Source: Mycobacterium sp. (lineage in GTDB: Bacteria > Actinomycetota > Actinomycetes > Mycobacteriales > Mycobacteriaceae). Taken from it: 64,000 bases of DNA. The stretch covers positions 19,389 to 83,388 of the forward strand of contig NZ_PKEK01000073.1 in NCBI RefSeq assembly GCF_002863225.1, read 5' to 3'. Position numbers and translations under genes: made by a program. This document shows positions 44,528-53,995 of this stretch, piece after piece; position 1 is the stretch's first letter, and each line of letters starts with the position of its first letter. Below the pieces are notes generated by a model. It ran no database searches, was not told the origin of the DNA, and saw only the letters and a program-made list of their open reading frames with translations.

Positions 44528-46015
44528 TCAACTGGTGAAGTTGTAGTCGTCGAGGTCGAAACGCCTACTGCGCCAATACACCTCGAAAGTGTGCGCCGGC
44601 CGCAGCGCCACGTCGCCGTTCTTGTCGAAGTAGTAGCTGTTGGCGGCCTGGCAACTGTCCTGCCAGAACACCTGCTTGTGCCGGCGGCGCAACTGCTCGG
44701 CAAAGTAGCGGGCGTTGGCCTCCTCGCTGACCTCGACGCGGGTGGCGCCGCGCTGCTGCGCGCGCTGCATGCAGCGCACCATGTGATGGGTCTGCGCCTC
44801 GATCAACGCGAAGTACGACGACCCGACGTAGCCGTAGGGGCCCATCGTGGAGAAGAAGTTGGGAAAGCCGGGAATGGTGGTTCCCTCGTAGGCCTGCGCC
44901 CGGTTGTCCTCCCAGAAGCGGGTCAGCGACTTACCTCCGCTGCCGGTGACCGCAAAGGTGGGCGTGGTGTCGGCGTCGAAGACGTGAAACCCGGTGGCCA
45001 ACACCAGCACATCGATCTCGTGGTCGGTGCCGTCGGCGGTGCTCACCGAGGACGGGGTGATCTTGTCGATCGGTTCGGTGACCAGCCGGACGTTGTCGCG
45101 GTTGTACATCGACAGGTAGCTGTTGTGGAAGCCGGGACGTTTGCAGCCGATCGCGTAGCTCGGGGTGAGCTTTTTGCGCACTACGGGATCGCGCACCTTA
45201 CGTCGCAGGTAGGTGCGGCCGAGCAACTCCATCCACCGGGCCAGCGGATAGACCGTGAAATATTGCGCCGGCAGCGGAAAGGTCAGCTCGACGTAGGTCT
45301 GGGTGAGCAGCCGTTGCAGGGCGGTGGCGCCGGGCACGCGTAATGCCCAATGCGCCAGCTTGGGCAGCTGCACGTCGAATTTCGGGAAACACCAGATCGG
45401 CGTGCGCTGGAAGACGTTGAGCTGCTGGACGATTGGTGCGATCTGCGGGATAAGCTGCACCGCCGAGGCGCCGGTGCCGATCACCGCGACCCGCTTTCCG
45501 GTCAGGTCGAGGGAGTGGTCCCAGCGGGCGGTGTGCACGACGGTTCCGCTGAAGGAGTCGACGCCGTCGATGTCGGGCGGCTTGGGCACGGTGAGCACAC
45601 CACATCCGTTGTAGATGAAGCGTGCGGTGACCTCGCCGCCGGGATCGAGCGCGACCCGCCACAGCGACTGCTCGTCGTCGAACTCGGCGGTGAGCACCTT
45701 GGTGCGAAACCGGATCTTCGGCCGGATTCCGTACTTGTCGGTGCAATGCTCGGCATACGCCTTCAGCTCACCGCCGTGTGCGTAGGTCCGCGACCAGTCC
45801 GGCCGCCGCTCGAACGAGAACTGATAGGACGCCGACGGAATGTCTACGGCGATACCGGGATAGGTGTTCCAGTACCAGGTGCCGCCGACCTCGTCGCCGG
45901 CCTCGACGACCAGGTAGTCGGTGAAGCCCGCCCGGTCGAGCTTGATCGCGGCACCGATGCCGGAGAAGCCCGCGCCGACGATCAGGCAGTGGTAGTCGGG
46001 CCGATCATCGTTCAC
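44528..46015 (-). CDS. Flavin-containing (Baeyer-Villiger type) monooxygenase, Rv1393c-like
   Basis: 495 aa. Two Rossmann motifs: VGAGFSGIGAAIKLDRAG for FAD and VAVIGTGASAVQLIPQIA for NADPH. EVGGTWYWNTYPGIAVDIPS and the fingerprint region FSGTVVHTARWDHSLDL identify the Baeyer-Villiger/FMO group, which inserts oxygen next to ketones or oxidises sulfides. The GTG start has AAGGAGG eight bases upstream. Next to metK as in M. tuberculosis. Substrate unknown. Confidence 0.92.
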   Translation of the reverse strand: MNDDRPDYHCLIVGAGFSGIGAAIKLDRAGFTDYLVVEAGDEVGGTWYWNTYPGIAVDIPSASYQFSFERRPDWSRTYAHGGELKAYAEHCTDKYGIRPKIRFRTKVLTAEFDDEQSLWRVALDPGGEVTARFIYNGCGVLTVPKPPDIDGVDSFSGTVVHTARWDHSLDLTGKRVAVIGTGASAVQLIPQIAPIVQQLNVFQRTPIWCFPKFDVQLPKLAHWALRVPGATALQRLLTQTYVELTFPLPAQYFTVYPLARWMELLGRTYLRRKVRDPVVRKKLTPSYAIGCKRPGFHNSYLSMYNRDNVRLVTEPIDKITPSSVSTADGTDHEIDVLVLATGFHVFDADTTPTFAVTGSGGKSLTRFWEDNRAQAYEGTTIPGFPNFFSTMGPYGYVGSSYFALIEAQTHHMVRCMQRAQQRGATRVEVSEEANARYFAEQLRRRHKQVFWQDSCQAANSYYFDKNGDVALRPAHTFEVYWRSRRFDLDDYNFTS

Positions 46016-46088
46016 CGAGTACCTCCTTGTTCGGCCACCGCGCCGATATCCGATACCGACGGTACCGCGTTTTCGGCTCGGAATGAAG

Positions 46089-47048
46089 CTAGTGCAGCGC
46101 CGTTCGCAATGCGGCGAGACCGCGATTGGTTGCTTCCGCGGCGGCCGGGATGATCAGCGCGAAGCTGACATAGCCGTGGACCAGGGTGCCCTCGTTGCTC
46201 AGCACAGCGGGGGTGCCCGCGGCTGTCAGCAGCTTGGCGTAGAGCGCCGCGTCGTCACGCAACGGATCGTGCTCGGCGCTGCCGATGAACGCCGGTGCGA
46301 GCCCGGACAGGTCGGCGGCGTTGCACGGCGCCAGCGTCGCGGGAAGCGACTTCGGGTCGCTGATGTCGAGCCCGGGGACGTACCAGGACAGGAAGGCGTC
46401 GATGACGTTGCGGTCCAAGATCGGTGCGTCGGCGTTCTCGGTGAAGGACGGCAGCGACAGGTCGGCGGTGATGGTCGGATACCAGAGCAGCTGGAACACC
46501 AGACGCGGTCCGCCCTCGTCGCGGGCCCGCTGGGCCACCACGGCGGCCAGGTTGCCGCCGGCCGAGTCGCCGGCCACGGCGATCCGGGCGGGGTCACCGC
46601 CCAGTTCCGCGGCGTGGTCGGTGGTCCACTGCAATGCGGCCCAGCAGTCGTCCAGCCCGGCCGGATACGGGTGCTCGGGAGCCAGCCGATAGTCGACGGA
46701 GACCACGATCGCCTCGGCGCCGACCGCGTGGGCGCGCGCGACCGGGTCGTGGGTTTCGAGGTCGCCCAGGGCGAAGCCGCCGCCGTGGTAGAAGACGACG
46801 ATCGGCAGGTTACCGGGTTCCGACTGCGGCCAGTAGATCCGGACCGGGACGTCGGTGACATCGCCGTGGCCGACCGTGCGGTCCTCGATGCGCAGATCCG
46901 GCAGCATCTCCGGCGGCGCCTTCAGCTGCCGCAGCCGCGCCCGGGCGACCTCCACACCGTCAGATGCCTTGAAGGTCATCGGGAATGCGTCGACCAGGGC
47001 CTTCAGCGTGGGGTCGATCTCCGGTCGGGTAGTGGTCGGCTCCGTCAT
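46089..47048 (-). CDS. Alpha/beta hydrolase, HSL family esterase (LipH/LipI-like), copy 2
   Basis: 319 aa. VVFYHGGGFALGD is the oxyanion HGGG, AVAGDSAGGNLAAV carries the nucleophile Ser, PAFIGSAEHDPLRDD the catalytic Asp and LVHGYVSF the His. No signal peptide. Paralogue of the gene just upstream (about four bases apart), with nearly identical motif order, so the pair arose by tandem duplication, as with lipH/lipI of M. tuberculosis. ATG 47048 gives the family start. Confidence 0.9.
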   Translation of the reverse strand: MTEPTTTRPEIDPTLKALVDAFPMTFKASDGVEVARARLRQLKAPPEMLPDLRIEDRTVGHGDVTDVPVRIYWPQSEPGNLPIVVFYHGGGFALGDLETHDPVARAHAVGAEAIVVSVDYRLAPEHPYPAGLDDCWAALQWTTDHAAELGGDPARIAVAGDSAGGNLAAVVAQRARDEGGPRLVFQLLWYPTITADLSLPSFTENADAPILDRNVIDAFLSWYVPGLDISDPKSLPATLAPCNAADLSGLAPAFIGSAEHDPLRDDAALYAKLLTAAGTPAVLSNEGTLVHGYVSFALIIPAAAEATNRGLAALRTALH

Positions 47049-47052
47049 GGAT

Positions 47053-48003
47053 TTACCGTACGTGCAGCGCCTCGCGCAGTGCCGCCAGCCCGCGGTCCAT
47101 CGCCTCGGTGGCTGCGGGGACCACGCCGGCGTAGCCGAGGTAGCCGTGCACCATCGACGTGGCGTTGTGCACCTCGACCGGAACGCCCGCCGCGGCCAAT
47201 AGCTCTCCGTAGCGCGCCCCGTCGTCGCGCAGCGGATCGTGGCCCGCAACAGCGATATAAGTGGCGGGCAGGTCGGCCAGGTTCTCGGCCCGACCCGGCG
47301 CCATGCCGACCGGAGGATCGAACAGGTCGATCCCGCCCGCGTAGTGGCGGCTGAACGCGGCGACGGTTGCGCTGTCCAGCACTGGCGCGTCGGCATTCTC
47401 GCTGAACGAGGGCAGCGACGAGTCCCACAGGGTGGCCGGATACCACAAGAGCTGGAACAGAATTGGCGCCCCGCCCTCGTCCCGCGTGCGCTGCGCGACG
47501 ACCGCCGAGATGTTGCCGCCCGCCGAGTCACCGGCCACCGCGAGCCGACCGGCGTCGGCGCCGATCTCGCCACCGTGCTCGGCGACCCATCGCGTTGCCG
47601 CCCAAGCATCGTCGATCGCGGCCGGGTAGGGGTGTTCGGGCGCTAGCCGATAGTCGACCGACACCACCACCGCGGAGGCGCCCACCGCATGCTGGCGCGC
47701 GGTCCCGTCGTGAGTGTCGAGATCGCCGGCCACGAAGCCGCCGCCGTGGAAGAACACCACCACTGGTGGAGCGGAGTCATCGGTTGGCGGCCAGTAGATC
47801 CGGATGTTGATCGGTCCGGCGGGTCCATCGATGGCGCGGTCTTCGACGCGGAGGTCGGGATGAAAGGCGCGCCGCGGCACATCCCGCAACGTTGCGCGGA
47901 CCGCCTCGATTCCGTCGTCGGCGGATAACCGGAACGGGACCCTGTCCAGTACCTTCTGCAGGATGGGATCGATCGCGGATCCGGGGTCGTCGACGCTGGG
48001 CAT
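47053..48003 (-). CDS. Alpha/beta hydrolase, HSL family esterase (LipH/LipI-like), copy 1
   Basis: 316 aa. VVFFHGGGFVAGDLDTHDG, LAVAGDSAGGNISAVVAQRTRDEGG, YIAVAGHDPLRDDG and SMVHGYLGY hold the complete Ser-Asp-His machinery. Likely acts on short-chain esters in the cytoplasm. Its ATG overlaps, in palindromic CATG, the ATG of the YhhN gene on the other strand, so its promoter must lie inside that gene. Confidence 0.9.
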   Translation of the reverse strand: MPSVDDPGSAIDPILQKVLDRVPFRLSADDGIEAVRATLRDVPRRAFHPDLRVEDRAIDGPAGPINIRIYWPPTDDSAPPVVVFFHGGGFVAGDLDTHDGTARQHAVGASAVVVSVDYRLAPEHPYPAAIDDAWAATRWVAEHGGEIGADAGRLAVAGDSAGGNISAVVAQRTRDEGGAPILFQLLWYPATLWDSSLPSFSENADAPVLDSATVAAFSRHYAGGIDLFDPPVGMAPGRAENLADLPATYIAVAGHDPLRDDGARYGELLAAAGVPVEVHNATSMVHGYLGYAGVVPAATEAMDRGLAALREALHVR

Positions 48004-48733
48004 GCAGACACCGTACGCACCGCGGGTGGTGCTCGGCGCCTGGGTGGCCGCCGGTTGGGCCGGTATCAGCTACGGCGTTTTCCTGACCATCGTGGCGCTG
48101 CGTTCGCCGCCCGGCGCGGAACTGACCGGAGTGTGGGGCGGCCAGCCGGCGTTCAAGGCGTCGATGGCGCTGGTGCTGGTGGTGGCATCGGCCGCGCATC
48201 CGGTTGTCCGGGAACGCCGCTGGCTGATGCCGGCGCTGCTGTTCTCGGCGGCCGGCGACGCACTGCTGGCCATGCCGTGGTGGCCGCCGTCCTTCGTGTT
48301 GGGCCTGGGCGCATTCCTGTTGGCGCACTTGTGTTTTCTCGGTGCGTTGGTCCCCCTTGCGCGTCGATCGGATCGGCCGCGGGCCCGCGTGATCGGGGTC
48401 GGGCTGATCGGTGTGGCGTGCGTGGGTCTGCTGATCTGGTTCTGGCCGCAACTGGGCCGCGACGGAATGACGATTCCCGTCACGGTGTACATGCTGGTGC
48501 TGGTCGCGATGGTGTCGGCGGCGCTGCTGGCCCGGCTGCCGACGGTGTTCACCGCGGTCGGCGCGGTGAGCTTCGCCTGGTCGGATTCGATGATCGGGAT
48601 CAGCCGATTCGTGCTCGGCAGTGAGGCGCTGGCGGTGCCGATCTGGTGGACCTACGCGGCCGCTCAGGTGCTGATCACCGCCGGCTTTTTCTTCGGGCGG
48701 ACGTCGTCCACCTCTGCTACACCTGGCGAGTGA
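48002..48733 (+). CDS. YhhN family membrane protein (lysoplasmalogenase-like), Rv1401-like
   Basis: 243 aa with about eight TM helices. LLFSAAGDALLAMPWW contains the conserved Asp of the YhhN/TMEM86 family near the middle, and VGAVSFAWSDSMIGI a second Asp region. Relatives hydrolyse lysoplasmalogen, but mycobacteria are not known for plasmalogens, so substrate is open. The stop overlaps the priA start. Confidence 0.82.
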   Translation: MQTPYAPRVVLGAWVAAGWAGISYGVFLTIVALRSPPGAELTGVWGGQPAFKASMALVLVVASAAHPVVRERRWLMPALLFSAAGDALLAMPWWPPSFVLGLGAFLLAHLCFLGALVPLARRSDRPRARVIGVGLIGVACVGLLIWFWPQLGRDGMTIPVTVYMLVLVAMVSAALLARLPTVFTAVGAVSFAWSDSMIGISRFVLGSEALAVPIWWTYAAAQVLITAGFFFGRTSSTSATPGE

Positions 48734-50733
48734 CCACGCGGACCCGGCAGGCCGCCGCTTTCGAACCAGTCGCGCGGGTGTTGCCGATGCTGTCGGTGCC
48801 GCACCTTGACCGCGACTTCGACTACCTGGTCTCCGAAGAACAATCCGACGACGCCCAACCCGGTGTCCGGGTGCGGCTGCGTTTCCACGGCCGGCTGGTC
48901 GACGGGTTCGTCCTGGAACGCCGCACCGACACCGATCACGTCGGCAAGCTGGCCTGGCTGGACCGGGTGGTGTCGTCCGAGACGGTCCTCACCCCCGAGA
49001 TCCGTCGGCTGGTCGACGCCGTCGCGGCACGCTACGCCGGAACCCGTCCTGACGTGCTGCGCCTGGCAGTGCCGCCGCGGCACGCCAAGGTGGAGGGTGA
49101 AACCTCTACTGCGCCGGTGCTTTCCGCGGTGGGTGATGTCGACCGGGCCGGGTGGGAGGCGTACGGCAGCGGTGGGCAGTTCCTGACAGCACTGGCCGAG
49201 ACCCGCGCTGCCCGCGCGGTGTGGCAGGCGCTACCCGGAGAGTCGTGGGCCGACCGGTTCGCCGAGGCCGCCGCGCAGACCGTGCAGACCGGTCGCGCGG
49301 TGCTGGCGATCGTGCCGGACCAGACCGACGTCGACACGCTCTGGCGGGCCGCGACGCGGCTGCTGGACGAGGCCGGGGTGGTCGCGTTGTCGGCCGGTTT
49401 GGGTCCGTCGGCGCGTTATCGGCGCTGGCTCGCCGCGCTGCGCGGCACCGCGCGGATGGTGATCGGCACCCGCAGCGCGGTGTTCGCGCCGGTGAGCGAT
49501 CTCGGTTTGGTGATGGTGTGGGACGACGGCGACGACACGCTGTCCGAGCCGAGGGCCCCCTACCCGCATGCACGCGAGGTGGCGATGCTGCGGGCGCACC
49601 AAATGCATTGCGCCGCAATGATCGGGGGATACGCCCGGACCGCCGAAGCGCAGGCGCTGGTCCGCAGCGGCTGGGCGCACGACCTGGTTGCGGCACGGCC
49701 GGTGGTGCGCGCGCGCAGCCCTCGGGTGGTGGCCCTCGACGACGGTGGCTACGCCGAGGAGCGCGATCCCGCGGCGCGCACCGCGCGACTGCCGTCGGTC
49801 GCTTTGCGGGCCGCCCGTGCGGCGCTCCAGGAAGGGGCGCCGGTGCTGGTGCAGGTGCCGCGACGCGGTTACGTCCCGTCGCTGGCGTGCGCCAGGTGCC
49901 GGGCGGTGGCCCGCTGCCGGCACTGCACCGGCCCGCTGTCGCTGAACGACCGGGACGGATCGGCGCCGGTGTGCCGCTGGTGCGGCCGGGCCGAGGTCGC
50001 GCTGCGGTGCGGCTCATGCGGGTCCGACGCGGTGCGCGCGGTCGTGGTGGGTGCCCGCCGAACCGCGGAGGAGCTCGGTCGCGCCTTCGCGGGGACGACG
50101 GTGATCACCTCCGCAGGCGAGGCGATGGTCGCCGAGGTCGACGCCCGACCAGCCCTGGTGGTGGCGACGCCCGGTGCCGAACCGCGCGCCGTCGGTGGCT
50201 ACGGCGCCGCGCTGCTGCTGGACAGCTGGGCGCTGCTGGGCCGCCAGGATCTGCGCGCGGCCGAGGACACCTTGCGCCGATGGATGGCGGCGGCGTCGTT
50301 GGTCCGATCCCGCGCGGACGGCGGGGTGGTGACCGTCGTCGCCGAAGCATCGGTGCCGACCGTGCAGGCGCTGATCCGCTGGGATCCCGTCGGCCACGCC
50401 GACGCAGAGTTGGCCGCCCGCACCGAGGTCGCACTGCCGCCCAGCGCGCACATGGCCGCCGTCGACGGGGCCGGGGCGGCGGTCGAGACGCTGCTGGCGG
50501 AGGTTCGGCTGCCGGACACCGCCGAGCTGCTCGGCCCGGTGCCGCTGCCGCCGGGAGTGCGACGACCACCCGGGATGGCCGCCGACGAGCCGGCCACCCG
50601 GATGCTGGTGCGGGTCAGCCGCGATCAGGGCCTGGCGCTGGCCGGGGAGTTGCGCCGCGGTGTCGCGGTGGTCAGCGCACGCCAAACCAGCGACCCGGTC
50701 CGGGTGCAGATCGACCCGCTTCACATCGGCTAG
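48730..50733 (+). CDS. priA: PriA-like primosomal protein, helicase motifs lost
   Basis: 667 aa. The N-terminal DNA-binding domain (RVLPMLSVPHLDRDFDYLVSEE) and the zinc region with CARCRAVARCRHC and CRWCGRAEVALRCGSCGSD (eight Cys) are kept. The Walker A loop expected near residue 170 is replaced by LPGESWADRF and the DEAH-like box by VMVWDDGDDTL, so ATP-driven unwinding is unlikely. Actinobacterial PriA proteins are known to be degenerate in this way. It may only load or recruit at restarted forks. Confidence 0.88.
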   Translation: MTTRTRQAAAFEPVARVLPMLSVPHLDRDFDYLVSEEQSDDAQPGVRVRLRFHGRLVDGFVLERRTDTDHVGKLAWLDRVVSSETVLTPEIRRLVDAVAARYAGTRPDVLRLAVPPRHAKVEGETSTAPVLSAVGDVDRAGWEAYGSGGQFLTALAETRAARAVWQALPGESWADRFAEAAAQTVQTGRAVLAIVPDQTDVDTLWRAATRLLDEAGVVALSAGLGPSARYRRWLAALRGTARMVIGTRSAVFAPVSDLGLVMVWDDGDDTLSEPRAPYPHAREVAMLRAHQMHCAAMIGGYARTAEAQALVRSGWAHDLVAARPVVRARSPRVVALDDGGYAEERDPAARTARLPSVALRAARAALQEGAPVLVQVPRRGYVPSLACARCRAVARCRHCTGPLSLNDRDGSAPVCRWCGRAEVALRCGSCGSDAVRAVVVGARRTAEELGRAFAGTTVITSAGEAMVAEVDARPALVVATPGAEPRAVGGYGAALLLDSWALLGRQDLRAAEDTLRRWMAAASLVRSRADGGVVTVVAEASVPTVQALIRWDPVGHADAELAARTEVALPPSAHMAAVDGAGAAVETLLAEVRLPDTAELLGPVPLPPGVRRPPGMAADEPATRMLVRVSRDQGLALAGELRRGVAVVSARQTSDPVRVQIDPLHIG

Positions 50734-50788
50734 CTCCAAGGCGAGCGGGCTATGCTTCGGCCAATCGTCCACCGACAGGAGCAGTTCA

Positions 50789-51496
50789 ATGAAGCGGACA
50801 GCAGTCAGCGCGGCGGCCATCGCCATCGTCGCCACCTCGATCACCGCGGCCGGATGCAGTTCCCAGCCCAGCGAAAACCACAACGCGTCGAGCAACACAC
50901 CGACCGCATCCGCGGCGACGTCGGCCCCGGCGAAGCCGCAGGCGAAGGTGGCGCCGCGGCTCATCGCCGAGGGTCCCAACCCAAGCATCGCCAGCTATCT
51001 CAGGGACAGTCACATCAACGCGACGCCCGTCCACAAGGGCGACCCCGGCGCGCCGACCATCAACTTCCCGCTCCCGGACGGATGGGCCGACGCCGGCCCC
51101 GACACCCCACCCACGGCCTACTGGGCCATCATCGACAAAGGGCCGGAATCGGCCAAGTACAGCCCGAGCATCGTCGCGACGGTGTCCAAACTCGAAGGCG
51201 ACGTGGACCCGCAGAAGCTGATCGAGCTCGCGGGCGGTGCCACGAAGAACCTGCCCGGGTTCAAGCCGATGGGTGACGGCAACGAGGACAACCTCGGCGG
51301 ATTTCCCGCCTTCCAGTTGGGCGGCACCTGGACCCAGGACGGTCAGGAGCGGGCGGTGGCGGACAAGGTCGTCGTGATCAACGGCAACGACAACATCTAT
51401 CTGTTGGAACTCAACGCCGACTGCCTGCCGGACCAGGTTCCGCAGGCGCTCCCGGCGACCGTCACGATCGACGAGAAGACCACGATCACCAACTAG
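50789..51496 (+). CDS. Secreted lipoprotein, LpqN/LpqT-like
   Basis: 235 aa. Signal peptide with lipobox ITAAGC (Cys about 23), then a Ser/Thr/Ala/Pro linker to about residue 55, then a globular domain with PTINFPLPDGWADAG, AYWAIIDKG and VDPQKLIELAGGATKNLPGF, the pattern of LpqN, LpqT and Mtc28. M. tuberculosis LpqN binds host and envelope proteins; the role here is unknown. AGGAG precedes the ATG. TATGCT at 50751-50756 may be its -10 box. Confidence 0.8.
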   Translation: MKRTAVSAAAIAIVATSITAAGCSSQPSENHNASSNTPTASAATSAPAKPQAKVAPRLIAEGPNPSIASYLRDSHINATPVHKGDPGAPTINFPLPDGWADAGPDTPPTAYWAIIDKGPESAKYSPSIVATVSKLEGDVDPQKLIELAGGATKNLPGFKPMGDGNEDNLGGFPAFQLGGTWTQDGQERAVADKVVVINGNDNIYLLELNADCLPDQVPQALPATVTIDEKTTITN

Positions 51497-51556
51497 GCCG
51501 CCCCGCGCAGACACGGAACGGCGCGGCTGGGCGGGGAAGCGGACTCAACGGCTTCC

Positions 51557-51562
51557 TACACT
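51557..51562 (+). promoter_or_regulatory. -10 box of the fmt operon, leaderless
   Basis: TACACT is followed by six bases and the fmt GTG at 51569, so the start of transcription would fall on the start codon. Confidence 0.45.
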
Positions 51563-51568
51563 GATGCG

Positions 51569-52510
51569 GTGCGTCTCGTCTTTGCCGGAACTCCTGAACC
51601 CGCGCTGCCTGCGTTGCAGAGTCTGCTCGACTCGTCACGCCACGAGGTGGTCGCGGTGCTGACCCGGCCGGATGCCGCCTCGGGCCGGCATGGCAAGCCG
51701 AAGCCCTCACCCGTGGCCCGGCTCGCCATGGACCACGGCGTTCCGATACTGCGCCCGCAGCGGCCGAACTCGGCAGAGTTCGTCGCCGAGCTGACCGAGC
51801 TGGAGCCGGATTGCTGCCCGGTGGTCGCCTTCGGCGCGCTGCTGCGTGACGAGCTGCTGGCGGTACCGCCGCGCGGCTGGGTGAACCTGCACTTCTCATT
51901 GCTGCCGGCCTGGCGCGGGGCGGCTCCGGTGCAGGCGGCCATCGCGGCGGGTGACACCGTCACCGGCGCCACCACCTTCCAGATCGAAGCCGGTCTGGAT
52001 TCCGGGCCGGTCTACGGCGTGGTCACCGAGTCGGTGCGCCCGATCGACACCGCCGCGGATCTCCTTGACCGGCTGGCGATTTCGGGGGCAGCGTTGTTGT
52101 CCGCCACCCTCGACGGCATTGCCGACGGGACGCTGACCCCGGTGCCGCAGTCCGCCGAAGGCGTCAGCGTCGCACCGAAGATCACCGTCGAGCAGGCTCA
52201 GGTGCGCTGGGACCTGCCGGCCGAGGTCGTCGATCGGCGCATCCGCGCCGTCACACCCAACCCCGGGGCGTGGACCCTGATCGGTGACCTGCGGGTGAAA
52301 CTCGGGCCGGTGTACCTCGACACCGACGAGCACAGCTTGCCGAAACCATTGACGCCCGGTGAGATTCACGTCGACAGGCGCAGCGTGCGGGTCGGCACCG
52401 CGTCGCAGGCGGTGCGGTTGGGCCAGGTGCAGGCGCCGGGTAAGAAGCTGATGAACGCCGTCGACTGGGCCCGTGGAGCGCGCCTCGACGCCGGGGTGCG
52501 CGCATCGTGA
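51569..52510 (+). CDS. fmt: Methionyl-tRNA formyltransferase
   Basis: 313 aa. Formylates initiator Met-tRNA with 10-formyl-THF. RLVFAGTPEPALPALQSLL starts the Rossmann part; NLHFSLLPAWRGAAPVQAAI (His and Asn of the active site, SLLPxxRG) and GATTFQIEAGLDSGPV are intact. The C-terminal OB-like tRNA domain begins around residue 205. Starts the fmt-rsmB-rpe-ribD run. Confidence 0.96.
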   Translation: MRLVFAGTPEPALPALQSLLDSSRHEVVAVLTRPDAASGRHGKPKPSPVARLAMDHGVPILRPQRPNSAEFVAELTELEPDCCPVVAFGALLRDELLAVPPRGWVNLHFSLLPAWRGAAPVQAAIAAGDTVTGATTFQIEAGLDSGPVYGVVTESVRPIDTAADLLDRLAISGAALLSATLDGIADGTLTPVPQSAEGVSVAPKITVEQAQVRWDLPAEVVDRRIRAVTPNPGAWTLIGDLRVKLGPVYLDTDEHSLPKPLTPGEIHVDRRSVRVGTASQAVRLGQVQAPGKKLMNAVDWARGARLDAGVRAS

Positions 52511-53982
52511 GCCCACCGCCGGACAAGTCACGCGGCCACCGGCCGCCGGCCCGCACCCCGCAACGCTCGGCACGTCCGCCGCGGCGCAAGCCGTTGGACC
52601 CGGCGCGGCGCGCCGCCTTCGACGTCCTGCAGGCGGTTCGCGAACGCGACGCCTACCCCAACCTGTTGTTGCCGGTTCTGTTGCGCGAGCGCGGGATCAG
52701 CGGCCGGGACGCCGCTTTCGCCACCGAGCTGACCTACGGCAGCAGCCGCGTGCGGGGGCTGCTGGACGCTGTCATCGGGGCGGCGGCCAACCGGTCACCG
52801 GACAGCATCGATCCGGTGCTGCTGGATCTGCTGAGGCTCGGCACCTATCAGTTGCTGCGGACCCGGGTGGACGCTCACGCCGCGGTCTCCACCACCGTCG
52901 AACACGCTGCCATCGAATTCGACTCGGCGCGAGCGGGTTTCGTCAACGGTGTGCTGCGCACCATCAGCACCCGCGACGAGCAGTCGTGGCTCGACGAGCT
53001 CGCACCCGCCAAGTCCGCCGACCCGATCGGTAACGCCGCGTTCGTGCACGCCCACCCACGGTGGATCGCGCAGTCTTTCGTCGACGCGCTGGGCGGCGCC
53101 GCCGGCGAGCTCGCGGCGGCGCTGCAGGCCGACGATGCGCGCCCACAGGTACATCTGGCTGCCCGGCCCGGAGTGTTGACCGCCGAGGATCTCGCCCTGG
53201 CGGTCGACGGCACCGTCGGCCGGTATTCGCCGTACGCGGTATATCTGCCCGCCGGCGACCCCGCGGACGTCGCAGCGGTCCGCGACGGCGAGGCGCTGGT
53301 CCAGGACGAGGGCAGTCAATTGGTCGCGCGCGCACTCACTTTGGCGCCGGTGGCCGACGATGCGGGCCGTTGGTTGGACCTGTGCTCGGGCCCGGGCGGC
53401 AAGACCGCGTTGCTGGCCGCCCTGGCCGCCGGGTCGGGTGCCCGGGTCACCGCGGTCGAGCCCGCCGAGCACCGGGCCGACCTCGTCGTCCAGAACACCG
53501 CCGGCCTGCCGGTCGACGTGTTGCGGGTCGACGGGCGCAGCAGCGGCCTCGAACCGGGATTCGACCGGGTGCTGGTCGACGTGCCTTGCACCGGGCTGGG
53601 CGCGCTACGGCGTCGCCCGGATGCCCGCTGGCGGCGGCAGCCCGCGGATGTGCCGGCGCTGACCAAGCTGCAACGCGAACTGCTCGCGGCCGCGATCGTG
53701 CTGACCCGGCCCGGCGGGGTGGTGCTGTACGCCACCTGCTCGCCACACCTGGCCGAGACGGTCGGAGTCGTCGGCGACGCGCTACGGCGACATCCGGTGT
53801 CCGCGTTGGACACCCGGCCGCTGTTCGACCCGGTGCCCGATCTGGGAGCGGGACCCTACGTTCAGCTGTGGCCGCACCGCCACGGCACCGACGCGATGTT
53901 CGCTGCGGCCCTGCGCAAGTCCGACGGGCCGGCGCCTTCGCGTGGCGCGCGGCGCGCATCATCGCCCAACGTCGACGCTTAG
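52507..53982 (+). CDS. rsmB: 16S rRNA m5C967 methyltransferase RsmB (Fmu)
   Basis: 491 aa. A basic tail (about 1-30) precedes a NusB-like domain (about 35-165) and the SAM-dependent methyltransferase. DLCSGPGGKTALLAAL binds SAM; the two cysteines are in DVPCTGLGALRRRPDARW and YATCSPHLAET. GTG start overlaps the fmt stop. Confidence 0.94.
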   Translation: MSPPPDKSRGHRPPARTPQRSARPPRRKPLDPARRAAFDVLQAVRERDAYPNLLLPVLLRERGISGRDAAFATELTYGSSRVRGLLDAVIGAAANRSPDSIDPVLLDLLRLGTYQLLRTRVDAHAAVSTTVEHAAIEFDSARAGFVNGVLRTISTRDEQSWLDELAPAKSADPIGNAAFVHAHPRWIAQSFVDALGGAAGELAAALQADDARPQVHLAARPGVLTAEDLALAVDGTVGRYSPYAVYLPAGDPADVAAVRDGEALVQDEGSQLVARALTLAPVADDAGRWLDLCSGPGGKTALLAALAAGSGARVTAVEPAEHRADLVVQNTAGLPVDVLRVDGRSSGLEPGFDRVLVDVPCTGLGALRRRPDARWRRQPADVPALTKLQRELLAAAIVLTRPGGVVLYATCSPHLAETVGVVGDALRRHPVSALDTRPLFDPVPDLGAGPYVQLWPHRHGTDAMFAAALRKSDGPAPSRGARRASSPNVDA

Positions 53983-53995
53983 TAAGGTGACGAAC

